Shown in pieces: positions 43,692 to 54,751 of a stretch of DNA of 64,000 nt. Under the pieces are notes generated by a model. That model was not told where the DNA came from and searched no databases. It worked only from the letters and a program-made list of their open reading frames with translations. The DNA lies in NCBI GenBank assembly GCA_008704415.1, contig VXIS01000155.1, positions 41,536 through 105,535 on the forward strand, given 5' to 3'. This DNA is from Sphaerosporella brunnea. Lineage: Eukaryota; Ascomycota; Pezizomycetes; Pezizales; Pyronemataceae. The position numbers and the translations under genes were made by a program. How positions within the stretch are numbered: the first letter of the stretch is position 1; each line of letters begins with the position of its first letter.

Positions 43692-45914
43692 TCAATCATC
43701 GTCATCGAACTCAGAGTCACTCCAGCCATGCTGGTAACCATCCACAATCTCGTCGAGATCGTTCATCAGCGCTTCCCGCTCATCGACGCCCACTCGGAAC
43801 GATACCACTTCTTTGACGCTCTTGACCCTTCCGATCACGGCGGAGCTAGTGGCCAGCCGTGTCTCAATTGCCGTTTTCTCGGCGCCGTGCGGGGTGCTGG
43901 CGGCCATCGTGGGGAAGATGCGCGGGAAGCTATCTACCACCGGGAACGCCGCTGAGCTGCTGACTCTGTAAAACAACACAAGTTAGCGAGCAAGAACAAG
44001 CACTGTTTAGGGCTTTCCGTCCGACGTTTGGGCAACAACAAAGTCAAAGACAAGGCGAAGATAAGCACCACACTGATAAATGCCGCAGAGCCGTGCTCCC
44101 GCCGGTGAGCGGGTCCGACCGTGTCAACAGCCAAGCAAGCAACCCTGCCCCAAAAAAAGATACAGGCAACAAAAACGTGACCGCGCATGCGGGTGCCCAC
44201 CTGCTAACAATAGGCTCATGCCGATCTCCGGCCTTCTCCGGCTCTTCCGCTTCTTCTTCTTCATCGAAGCCTCTCGCCACTCTCGCCTCTGCGAAAATAT
44301 ATTCTTCCTTACGGTCTCTCCACGATATTGTCTCCTGTTCCCATGACAAGTTTATTCTAGGCGTCTCGGTTATTGCGCTAATCTTTGGTGCCTTCTCCCG
44401 TTCATCCTCAGTTGATGTGCTATCGGGTCCGCTAACCACCATCGAGAGCATCGCGATCTTTTGCCCTCCGTTGAGGTTCAAGAAGGATGCCATATCGTCC
44501 ATCCGCCCAATCCTGCCAGCACTGCCATGCAAGCGTGTGGGAAGAGTACTAGTCTCAATTGCGGCAGAGAGAAGAGCACTAGTATGCCACCACGAAGTAG
44601 GATCAACAGTGGCGTAGGAAGGCACCACGGAAGGAGGGTTCCGGAGCGGGATGTACATCGAGGAAAGCGAGGCCACAGTCGATAAGGCCATAGCCAGAGA
44701 AACCGTTCTATTGACCTGCTTTTCCTACAAGCACGGCATCCATGTCAGTTGACGGTTGATATTCTAAAAATAGCAGCCCAATGTAAAGACGCCGGATGTC
44801 TGCGGAAGCTGAGGCTTGGAAAGCTTGATGATTCTTTTCAGAAAGCTCGCCCAATCCGTGCGCGATTACAATATGGACTTAAGGATAACTCACTCTGACA
44901 ACCCGGTCTCCTCGTTCCAACCCCCACGTGCATATGCCGGTTTTTCCGTACTCATCTCTAAGTTCTGAAATGTATTCGGCAGCGAAACCAGACCACGCAT
45001 CATCCACGGAAGTGATTAGTTGGATTCCTTGCAGCTGATCGCACTCTTCGGCGAATGGTCGAAAGTCACGGTCCACGAGATCATGTTCGCGGCTCAGCGT
45101 TCTATATAGTTCCTGGCCGAGCCCAAAGCCCTCGAAAGGCTGAACTCCCGAGTTTAATTCGTACTCGGTAATCTGGACTGCCGACCGAGGATGGTAGTAC
45201 ACACGGTTGAAATCACTCCAGTATCGAACTTCGGAGGTGGTGAGCGGTGCCGGCGGAACAATTCCCTGCAGAGACAATCGGATTACTATGCAGCCTTGTG
45301 GAGATGAGAGGGGAAGCGGGTATCCTACAGCCTCCAAGTCCTTCTGGTACTGGATCATTTCGATTTGAGGTTCCCGTCGGGTAGTAGTTTCATGATCCCT
45401 TTGAACCGCGCCCGCGTGAGAAAAAGAAACAAAAATGCCCCCCACCCCACAAAGCAGAGTGATAACCGGTGAGAAAAATTACCAAAGACTCCTCGTTGGT
45501 CTCTCTGCCTCCTCCGTCATCTCATAGAGAGCGTTTATCCTCCTGAGCGTGCCAAAGCCTCCTATAATCCTCACCCGCAACAAGCGGCATCCCAATCAGC
45601 CGCCCATCCTTTCCTTGTCCGTCGAATGATAGAGGGAGCAACCCTTCAAGTCGTACAAGAGAGCGCGCGGCGTGAACGTCTCAGAGCCATCAGCTCCAAT
45701 TCCCGACCGGAAGTGTACGTCGTGGTTCACGGCACTTGGCTCTGCCTCTTCGCCGTATGTGAAATAAGATTCCTGTGTGCCGCGTCAGCTTGCATCTCTC
45801 AGCCTTCAATAAGAAGTGAAACCCGCAGCGGCCGCAGCATACCTGCGCGTTCCAGAAATGCGTCCCGACGTAGTTGGCCTGGTGGCCCAGCTGAAGCGTT
45901 ATTATTTCGTGCAT
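43692..45914 (-). CDS. DML1: Dml1/Misato tubulin-like mitochondrial inheritance protein
   Basis: Seven exons (45914–45843, 45772–45643, 45561–45483, 45398–45329, 45265–44894, 44724–44201, 43965–43692) give 506 residues; all phases close. The first exon encodes [20 protein letters not shown], the diagnostic N-terminus, and the second the ESYFTYGEE and ALLYDLKG motifs. Exon 5 carries [16 protein letters not shown], a family hallmark. The last exon has [10 protein letters not shown] and [17 protein letters not shown] before an Asp-rich end. Dml1/Misato is related to tubulins and FtsZ and is needed for mitochondrial DNA partition in yeast and mitochondrial shape in animals. Introns 5 and 6 (169 and 235 bp) are long for this window, so their limits are less certain than the others. 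Confidence 0.93.
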
Positions 45915-47040
45915 AGCGATATGCTGCAAGCCGCGAAAGCTCGAGGTTGGACGATTCAGAAGTTTTTGTTAGTCGAGCTGCAGTGAGACAGGAGGCGTCG
46001 GTCGACAATGGACGCGGATGACAACGCTGAAGGCTAGATGCGGCATACCCCGCGTCAAGTGACGACAGGCCGACGCGTAAATGGCGGGGGCTACTTCCTT
46101 AGCTTCCACGTGATAGTATCGCCATGCACGCTCGGTCACTCGGTGGCTTTCCCAGGACCACTAGTGATGGACGTGCCAAAAGTCTACGGATTTTCCTCTC
46201 ATGAGTCTGGAGGCTTGAAATCTGTATCAAGCCGAGGTTCAGCAAGTGTTAGGGTTGGCCAAGAGCACATGCTCCATTTTCATCCCAAAAATTGTGTGGC
46301 GATGTCCATCCAGCAATGAATTGGAAATTGACCCTTGTCTGGAAAGACTTTCCCCCCACCGACAGTGACGTTTCCATGTTTTTGGTTGGTCCTATGATCT
46401 TTGTATCGAGACGCGGACACGAGGTAGTTTCGCACGAAACAAGACTACTCTTCCCTGACGTGAACATGGTTGATTCTCAAGCCGAACTGAAGTGAAGACT
46501 TTTCTTGTGCTTGGAGATACAGGGCTGAAATATCGCCTTTTCCGAAGGATACCCCCCGCCCCCCCGCCCCAACCCTAAAATACCATAATTGCATCTCGCG
46601 GGGTCGAAGTTTTGGAGAGCTTCCCCCGACTGAAAGGGTTCAAAGTAGGGTGGTACTGGCCAAGATCAAATATCATCAAGGTAAAAAAGAGTCTTGAGGA
46701 AAAAGCTGGACAAAGTGGAAGCATCGACTTCCGATCGTAGGTGCGGGTGAGATCCAGTGACCGAAAAATGTGAAAATACAGCCTGAGTGGTAGGATTCAT
46801 TACGCATACGGTACACTGTACTTTGAAAAAATAGTGTTGTACATACAGTGCTTCATGTTTAATAACTCGCCCTGGCAATTGACGACACCTAGCCCGTCCG
46901 GTAGTGCTCAATGCCATCCGGCCCCCAGTCCCCTCAACCCCTCCTCAATTCCCAACAACTGCTTTTCTTCAACCCGGCGCCAGACTGCGCATGGTTTACA
47001 TAGGAGTATGACAGCTTCTCAGCTCTTCCTGCTTACGATT
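45915..47040. other. Intergenic region upstream of DML1
   Basis: No supported gene. Short frames at 46038–46319 (+) and 46249–46467 (−) overlap each other and have no domain. A C-run near 46551–46568 is the only simple tract. Confidence 0.5.
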
Positions 47041-47048
47041 AGCCCATA

Positions 47049-48136
47049 TAGTGTTGCGCACGAGCGGAGTCGAGTCGAGCTCGGGGTAGACTCGAGTCCG
47101 CTCGTGCGATTTTGACGTTCGACTCGTGAGCCCGAGCCGGGGCAGCATGAGCTCGAGCTAAAGCTCGAGCCCGCCATATATAGAATCACATTTTGACGCA
47201 CGCGGGAGCTGTTGCAGGGCAATGTAAATTATCTATGAGAGTATAAAGTGCGCCGATCAATCCCAGATCAATCGGATAAGTCTGAGAGACCCAAAGAGGA
47301 GTTCAGAGAAGCTTCAACGTCCGATTCAACACCCTCCGCTGCATAATGGTCACTCTGAGCGGTGTGTATAGTTTTACTAGTCGGCGCTGGTTCGTTCTCC
47401 GCCTCCTCATATCCCCATTTTTCCCAGGGTTTCACATCCGTCTGCTTCAACCAATGCCTGAGCAGTAGAAGAATGCTACTCGATTCTTCGAGAAGACGGT
47501 TCCGCGTCTTGGTGATTATATCACCAGCCACTGAGAAAATTTGCTCGCCGGGTACGCTGGAGGCACATATCGCAAGGTAATCTGTGCCATTGTTGCAAGC
47601 GTCGGGAATCGGTGCTCATTGAGCTTCCACCAGTGAAGCGGGTCGGTCTTTGAGTCCACTGGGGGTTCGCACAAATAACGTGTAGTCTCTGATGCCTCCA
47701 TTGTGCCTGAAGCGTTGTTCGTAGCCTGCATTCGTCGTCCAATGTTGCCAAACATTGCAGCAAGATCTTCATCTACTTGAACGCTTCGAAGGTGAGTGTT
47801 TTTGATTGTTTCCACTGAGCTCTTTGTTGAATGCTCGCATCGCATCTTCTTCCATACGTGCGCTGAGCGCTAGCTGTTGGTTGGCTGACATCCGTGAGGT
47901 TGTCCAGGTGAAGTTGAGGTTTTGGAGTTGGAAGGGGGAGGGGGGGGGAGCGGGGTGGTTGTAGGACGGGGAGTCAACTTGAGCGAAACTAGAAAGCTCG
48001 AATGACTCGAGTCCGACCCGAGCTCAAAAACTTTTCGATCGAGCGCACTCGAGCCCAAAAACACATAGACTCGAGCGGGCTCGTGCTCGCGGCTCGAGCT
48101 TTGTGCTCGAGCCGGCTCCGCTCGTGCGCAACACTA
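47049..48136 (-). mobile_element. hAT transposon with intact ends, internally deleted (1,088 bp)
   Basis: The left end TAGTGTTGCGCACGAGCGGA is an exact inverted match of the right end, over 21 bases. Both ends are bordered by the 8-bp duplication AGCCCATA (47041–47048 and 48137–48144). Eight-base duplications and a YAGTG start are hallmarks of hAT transposons. Subterminal zones are packed with GCTCGAG-type motifs on both sides (47060–47165 and 48000–48125). The only coding remnant is the minus-strand transposase C-terminus at 47268–47845. An autonomous hAT is about 3 kb with a 600–800 residue transposase, so most of the gene is gone. Perfect duplications and ends suggest insertion was fairly recent. 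Confidence 0.93.
47268..47845 (-). pseudogene. hAT transposase C-terminal dimerisation domain, frameshifted remnant
   Basis: The upstream frame encodes DPLHWWKLNEHRFPTLATMA, the standard opening of the hAT C-terminal dimerisation domain. A one-base shift near 47583 moves the signal into a second frame with DYLAICASSVPGEQIFSVAG and then DIITKTRNRL, which ends at a natural stop at 47268. The N-terminal zinc finger and catalytic RNase-H-like core are absent. It lies inside the hAT element at 47049–48136. It cannot encode an active transposase. Confidence 0.9.
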
Positions 48137-48257
48137 AGCCCATAGTAAACGCAAAATCCTAGCATTTCTAGTGGATTAATAGACTCTATTATGCAAAATT
48201 TACCATCATAAATCTTCCGCCGAATTAATCAACCACCTTCAACAGATATGCACACCT

Positions 48258-49831
48258 TTAACACCTGACCGCAGTGGTTAAGTTCTCATATCCCCTTCCC
48301 TTCCCAAGGATGAGGATATCATCCTCGATCCTAACACCTCCTACATCCCAATACCTGTCCAACACCTTCTTGTCAATAAACTGTCCATGGACCGGGTCTT
48401 TTAAATACGGTGTGATGATCCACTCGCAAAAATAGCTATTTCCATTAGTAAACCATCAGTCATATCGGGTCAAGGGAGAAAAGGGAGGAGGGAGAGAAGG
48501 GGGTATTACATTCCGGGCTCTACAGTGACGACCATTCCTTCCTCCAACAATCTGGGTGCCATAATCCTCGCGCCACCTTTAAGCGGAACTTTAATCTCAT
48601 CATACACACCGAGCTCAGTGGTGCGCAGACCACTCTTTCCCATGATCGGAAGCTCAACATCATGCACATCCAGTCCCAGCATATGTCCGAGTCCATGGGG
48701 AAAGAAAGCCTTACTAGTGCCCCTCGCAAATATCTCATCTTCGCTTCCCTTAAAAATCCCCAATCTGAGGAGTCCGCGGACGGCAATGCGATGAGCCAGC
48801 AGATGCAGCGCGGCAAAATCCATGCCATAGACGCAGCGCTCAATGCACTCCTTCTGCATCTCCTCCACAAGGTCATAAATCTCCTTTGCCTCCTTCGTAA
48901 ACGTTCCCGAAATCGGGAACGTGCGGGTAACATCCGCACAATACCCTTCCCACTCGCAACCGGCGTCTACGAGCAGTAGCTGCCGCCCTTTCAGAGGCTC
49001 GTTGTTCCGCGTGTAATGTAATGTTGCGGCGTTACGGCCTGAGCCAATGATGGGATCGTAGGCCTGGCTCTTGGCAAATTGTGAAATGCAGGTGGAGAGG
49101 AAGACGGCCTCCAGCTGGGTTTCGTTGTCGACATTCCCCTCTCGCACAGTAGCTAGGACAGCCGCGTGCGCGTCCGCAGATATTTTGTTCGCCTGGCGGA
49201 TCGCGGCGATCTCGTAGTCATCCTTATAGACGCGACAAGCATCCATTGCGGGTTTGAGGGAGTCGGTATCTAGGTTAGCCAGTGGCAATACAGTTGCTAC
49301 AGATATCTTTTCGTTCGAGTTCCGGAAAAGACTCGGTTGTTGAGAATTGAGGATGTAAATGGGAGAGGCAGGGCACTGGTGATGGTAATCCGCCAAATCG
49401 TCCAGAAATTCAGCGGTGGTGCGGCAGTGGTCGATATCGTATTTCTTGAGGCATTCCGCAACACCCAACGGCATACCACTCCACAGTACGGCCGCAGGGT
49501 TAAGCGGAGGAATATAAAGCGTGAGCTCGTCGCTCTCCAAACGGTACGTGAGTAGGCAGTCAGGAATATCGGTCACTCCGCACAGATACTGGAAGTACCG
49601 CCGCTGCCGGAATTTGGGCGCCATGTCGGAGTCCTCGAAGAGCTGCGAGGGCATGCCTTTTAGATAGATCAGACCGTCATGGGTAGGGAGACGGGCCGCC
49701 ACGTTGCGCGCATGCTGCTTGGCTGGGTACTTGTTGGAGAGCTTGGGGATAGAGAGTGAGATGTGGAGGGCGTCGGTGAGATGATAAAGGGTAGAGATTT
49801 CTTGCTTGCTGCCGCCAGAGAGAACTGCCAT
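48258..49831 (-). CDS. Xaa-Pro aminopeptidase/prolidase (AMP_N plus M24 metallopeptidase)
   Basis: Exon 1 (49831–48510) and exon 2 (48435–48258) join across a 74-bp GTAATA…TAG intron to give 499 residues. Splicing completes VEPGIYFCEW, in which the Glu is a metal ligand, and adds the [10 protein letters not shown] block with the last ligand. The N-terminal AMP_N domain (to about residue 200) has [13 protein letters not shown]. The M24 domain shows the five-ligand set: Asp in [18 protein letters not shown] (two), His in [13 protein letters not shown], and the two Glu above. It cleaves an N-terminal residue preceding proline, or Xaa-Pro dipeptides, with two Mn ions. There is no signal peptide, so it is probably cytosolic. 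Its start is 233 bp from the divergent LSM7 start. Confidence 0.93.
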
Positions 49832-50064
49832 TGGGGATGGACTTGCGAGTGTTCGGAGGCGGATTTAGAGCAGGTGGGAGTTGGCCTGAAGAGCGTGGAG
49901 TGCTCAGAAGTGCCGCCGAAAAATGCTCCCGAGCTCCAACCAAGCTCCAGCTGCAGAAGTGGGTGGTTGGTCTCGCTTCACCTTACTAGTAGCGCGTGTC
50001 CAGGCCACAAACCCCTCCACACGTTATCCCAGCGACCCCACAACCCCCACCCAGCAACAAAACC
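49832..50064. promoter_or_regulatory. Bidirectional promoter of the aminopeptidase and LSM7 genes
   Basis: Only 233 bp separate the divergent start codons, so both promoters must lie here and may be shared. No TATA-like box is evident by eye. Confidence 0.6.
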
Positions 50065-50612
50065 ATGGACAACCGAGGAGGACGCGGAAACTTTCGAGGC
50101 AGCGATCGAGGCGGGCGCGGTGGCGGAGGACGGGGCGAGCACAGAGGCGGCGGAGGACGCGGAGGACACCAGGGCCAGCAAGGACAACAGGAGCGTAAGC
50201 CCCGCGAGGCCATCCTCGATCTCTCGAAGTTCAAGGACAAGGCTATTACTGTCAAATTCAACGGCGGCAGAGAGGGTGGGTGGCTCCGAGAGGACTAGGA
50301 GACAAGGCTGATGGGCGATGCAGTGGTCGGAATTCTCAAGGGCTACGACCAGCTCATGAACCTGGTGCTGGATGAGGTGAAGGAGACTATGCGCGGTATG
50401 TTGTTTCGGTCTCCGTTGGGCCAGTAGGCTTGGGTAATGGCTAATGGGCTGGCATAGACGACGAAGGCAACGAACACACGCGCGAGCTCGGGCTTGTTGT
50501 CGCGAGAGGCCCCATGCTGACGTTGATCTCGCCGGTGGACGGAAGCGAGCGTATCGAAAACCCATTCCTGCCACAGGTGGTAGCGGTTGGACTTTCGTCT
50601 TTGCAAACATAG
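50065..50612 (+). CDS. LSM7: U6 snRNA-associated Sm-like protein Lsm7
   Basis: Three exons (50065–50275, 50324–50395, 50458–50612) with introns of 48 and 62 bp give 145 residues. The N-terminal 45 residues are Arg/Gly-rich (RGGRGGGGRG type), an extension often found on filamentous-fungal Lsm7. The Sm fold then runs REAILDLSKFKDKAITVKFN, GGREVVGILKGYDQLMNLVL (Sm1) and RELGLVVARGPMLTLISPVDG (Sm2). The first intron splits the GGRE-VVG join exactly as expected. Lsm7 is part of the nuclear Lsm2–8 ring on U6 and the cytoplasmic Lsm1–7 ring in mRNA decay. Together with PAN3 it places two mRNA-turnover genes side by side. Confidence 0.95.
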
Positions 50613-51392
50613 ATACTTCCAACCTTATACCGTTTTATACCGGTATTTCAAAATAAAATAACTAAACCCTTCCAAGTCGAGTAGGCGAGGTAGTGAGTGA
50701 GATCCAGTGAGGATGGGCTTATTTTTGCGTTTGGGGAACCTCATGGCACCCCGGGCTTCGAGCAACCTCGCACAACCCCCCTGGTTATAAGCTCGATCTT
50801 TAACAACAGCCCATGCCAGTTCCTCGTTGTCCTCGTATTCCTTTTCAAGTTCCATCAGTTTGAAGGGTCATCCCGCAGCTGATACCAGCTCTTTGGTTCG
50901 GTCTGTGGCCGCTCAATGACACACATGTTGGCATGGATGTACGAAAGCTTGTTCACTCCCTCGGCGCCGAGGCGGTTTCTCTTCTTGCCGTGGATCAAAT
51001 TCCAAGTGAAAAATGCCCGTCACAGGAAGAGTGTGTTGGATATCCCGCCACTCAGGTGGAACAGACTACTCCCCTGAATCTACTCTACCTCAATGGGCAA
51101 AGCACGTAGCATTACCGGACACCATTGCAAACTCAAAGACCCCAATTGTACAAACTCCTATCAGTTCATTCTACACATAGCTGCACGCAGTTGAACTCCC
51201 AGCCATTTGTAAATCAATCCGCCCCAAAACACCCAAATACATTACTGTACAAACCAATGCATATCATAAATTCATGATACTGCCAAATAGTGTAAGTACT
51301 TACACATACACCCCTAGCTGTTCACTCATCATCACCCCGACTTGCAGTGCCTCCGTATTTAGACCCTAACATAATGGGTCGATCTGTTAGTC
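50613..51392. other. Intergenic region between LSM7 and PAN3 (tail to tail)
   Basis: 780 bp between the LSM7 stop and the PAN3 stop. No gene; short frames on both strands lack domains. No repeat is evident. Confidence 0.5.
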
Positions 51393-54018
51393 CTATCGCC
51401 GCCCATGAACCTTTGTGAGCTCTTGAAACGTGCTCTCAATGTTACGCTTGAGCTGTATGACTGTTAGTATACACACGTGCCCCGGTGATCGTATGGCAAA
51501 CCCACATCCTTGTACGTAACTACAAAACAGTTTAGGCTGTCTCTCGAGACCAGCATGATCTTCTCGTCCACACCTGCATCTAGCTTATTGAGACAGGTCA
51601 TGACGTGACCTATATCGACCACTGGCTGCCCATTCTCGTCGACAGAGTGGAAAACGTAGTCTCTGAAAAGCTTGATGTAGTACCTGTCACCAGTTTCGCT
51701 CCATCGTGGGTCATGATCGAACTCTGGGCGCTCGTTGATGAAACCTAACTTGCTCAAGAGTCTCACAATTCTGCCATTCTCCAATTCTCGCATCAGTTCG
51801 GACTCCAACGAATCTTCGTAGTGCATCGAGCTGTTTAGACTCGCCAGCGTGTGGCTAGCTATGTTCTTTGCGAACTCGTCAATGTTCTTAACTTGACCTA
51901 TCACAAGCATGTAGATCTGCTCTCGGAAGTTGGCCGAGTAGTTCTTTCCTATGTACTCCATGCTCTTAGGATTCTGAGCTGCAAGGGGGCTGTTGCAGGC
52001 GATTGACAGTATCATACGGCCAAGCATGACGAAGTCCTCTGCCTGCAGCTCTTGGAGTGGTCGAGACGGTTCAGGCCGGAGCACGTCGAGGATACCACAG
52101 CAGTTGAGGCGTATTCTGTCAAAGTTCATCAACATCGAACGTGAAGAATAGATGGGTTGAGGTACATACCTATTTTTGCTGGTAAGCAAGACCTTAGTAG
52201 GGTCAATCACCCTAGCTGCGAGACCCGTGTTATGGATCGTCTTCAGCGCAGATGCAAGCTGAACAATGTAGTTCCAAAGAACACTCTCAGCCACGTTGTG
52301 TCGAGATCCACCGTACCCAGGGGCAGAACCAAAGTGTGCCTCCGCTAGCGTTTTGGACAAGGGGTGGTAGTCATAGACAAATACGATTGCTGTATCGCAT
52401 CAGTGAACGACTGTCAGGAACTTCGCGGGAATGAGAAATTTACAGCTGTCTCCGAATTTGGTCGTGGTCCATGCGTTGTGGATGGTGACGACATTTGCGC
52501 TGGTAACCTTTTTCCACCTCTGAATGACGCGGATATCGCTTTCATTGACAAGACGGAAATCTTATAGATTGTCAGAACTTATTCAAACCGTGAAACTCGG
52601 CGAGTGGGGCTTACTTTCAATCCTACGCAGAGCGTAGATGTTCGGATCTTCAGAGGAGAAAGCTTTGTACACCCAGCTCGGGTAACCAAAGACCTGCGTG
52701 TTCTTTTGGTTTGACATGTCCAAAGGGACCAGCGAGTGGTATTCATTGACTGAAGGTGGGAGCAAAGATCCGGGGGTATCTTGGACCATACTCAGAACTA
52801 CTTAGAATCCCTGCAATTTCGGAAGTGACTTACGAGGCAAGGGCTGGAGCGCAGCTTCGCCCTTTCGCTGCAGATCTTCTCGCAAAGTATCGGACAGAAA
52901 GAAACCGTGGATAGTCTTCTGAAATGGCAGAAGCTTCTGCGGATAAGGGGCCACGGGGGCGTAATTCAAGAAGTTGAGCTATCGGAATTGTTAGCACAAA
53001 TGCTTGAGAACGATTGTTATGCTGAGGGTGGAACTGACCGGCATTCCGGGCATATATGCGGTTTGGCTAGGTTGGTAGAATATGTCGCTCTGTCCCTGTG
53101 CATATGGGTTCACCTGGCCACCGCCGTACTCATAAGGAGTGATACTCTGAGCACCAGTCTTGAGTCCGTTAGTTCGGCGGCGAGACTTAGTGGGCGTGAA
53201 TACATTGTCCCCAAGCCCCATTGTATCAAAGCCTTGCTGCAAGCTCTGATCGAACATCTGCTGAGTGTGTAGTCCCTGTGACATCAGGTAGCTGTGCTTG
53301 TTAGCGTGATGGACGTCGCATGGGGGGGAAGCGGGCTGCTCACCTGTTTGATGTGTCTTGAAATTGTGGTTGTACAGGAGGAGTTAAAGTGCCTAGCATT
53401 GGTGGGCCAGCGGGGGGGGGGTAAGCACACGAGTAAATCGACCCGGGGCGGGCCACCTACCACCAGCAGCACTTCCTCTGGGCGTAAAAGGAGCGGCGTC
53501 TGCTGCTTTAGGAGAGATCATGTTCTTGGGCGGTGTTGAAGGGGTAAACGACGGCGAGTCGACGTTGAACTTCCCCCGTCCTGAGCTATTGCGGCCGCAG
53601 CACGGAGTTAGTCATGCCCTCGAATTGGCCACCCAGCAAAACGCAAAGCGAATCAAAGAAACACCTGTTGCCGTTCGGCTTCTGTGACGTGGGGTCATGA
53701 TTGAATGCGCAGCCTGAATCGAAGAGGTCCACCGTCAGACCCATTGCTCCACGCCGGCTCCCTCCTCGGAACGGAAAGCCAACCTTTGTTCTCATATCGA
53801 CAGAAGCCGTAGATGGTTAGGTTCCTACATAGTGTGCCTGTCGAATCTGGAGAGTCATCACGTCAGAAACCGAGTGATCATCCGAGAGCAGCGCGGCGCC
53901 GACGTGTTTCTCGGTCTATACCTTTCGTTCTCGGCCGCGGGGAAGATGTGAGGGCACCAACTCGCCTCTCGCTGGGCGGAGGCGTTCTTGCACCTGCCAG
54001 TACGCGTTGGTAAATCAT
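51393..54018 (-). CDS. PAN3: Pan3, regulatory subunit of the Pan2–Pan3 deadenylase
   Basis: Twelve exons give 650 residues: 54018–53922, 53846–53784, 53713–53665, 53585–53461, 53392–53344, 53291–53039, 52978–52834, 52779–52615, 52560–52444, 52389–52170, 52115–51506 and 51452–51393. Exons 2–3 form the N-terminal CCCH zinc finger (CRNLTIYGFCRYENKG then CAFNHDP). A disordered Pro-rich link with the poly(A)-binding-protein motif region follows, then the pseudokinase (HSLVPLD, VFGYPSWVYKAFSSED, YDYHPLSKTLAEAHFG, RLNCCGILDV) and the C-terminal knob ending LTKVHGRR. Pan3 recruits Pan2 to poly(A)-binding protein for initial mRNA tail trimming. The start at 54018 is the nearest in-frame ATG; intron 7 has two possible acceptors, of which the 54-bp intron fits its neighbours. 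Two exons are only 49 bp. Confidence 0.93.
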
Positions 54019-54751
54019 GTCGTCGAAGCTGACGCTCAGTTGCTGGTGTTCAGGGGAATGGACATACGGTCTCCGGAAGCTGTAGAGGGACGTTCCGCCA
54101 TAACGGGCTATATTGATACTTGAAGAAATGGAGAGTAGAAACGGCTATAATAGCTGTATCGCAGCATACAAGTGACAGTATTCAATGTATTTGAATATAT
54201 GGCTCCCTTGAATATTCCTCGACGACGCACGTTCTACGAGCCTCGTGCTGTGCCCCAACCCTCACTTGCTTCTGTAGCCAGAAGAACCTCAGACCTTATA
54301 AGCCGATAGACAGAACGCTGAGCTCAGCTATATATAAGGTCCAATGTGTGGTCCGGCACTTGCTCCAGAAACGCGCACTCAGCAGGCAAATTCGCGGACG
54401 CCGCGGAGATGGTGGGAGGGAGGGGAGGGGGGGGGGATGGCAATGGGCGTGGCGGGACGTGCAGGACTCGGCACGTACGCGGCCGGTATCCTGTGCGGGT
54501 GAGGTGTGTTGCCACAGGGGCGTGCTGATGAAAGCAGCCGTGGGAGGGTTGGGGGGAGGGGGTGGTCGACGGGTCAGGAACTTTGGCGGGGATATCGAAG
54601 ATGGACTGCAGGGAAGCCGAAGTGCCCGACAACTTTGCTGCTGATCACGTGCTAACCTTATTCACCCCACTTCCCTTCGCGTCTTCAACGCTCACTCACA
54701 GCTTCCATCCAGCAAGCATCTTAGGTATCGCGTATCGCATTATCTCGCCAG
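54019..54751. promoter_or_regulatory. Divergent intergenic region between PAN3 and APC4
   Basis: 733 bp separates the two starts and must hold both promoters. It contains a G-rich run at about 54415–54437. Frames on both strands near 54330–54640 are mirror-like overlaps without domains. Confidence 0.5.
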
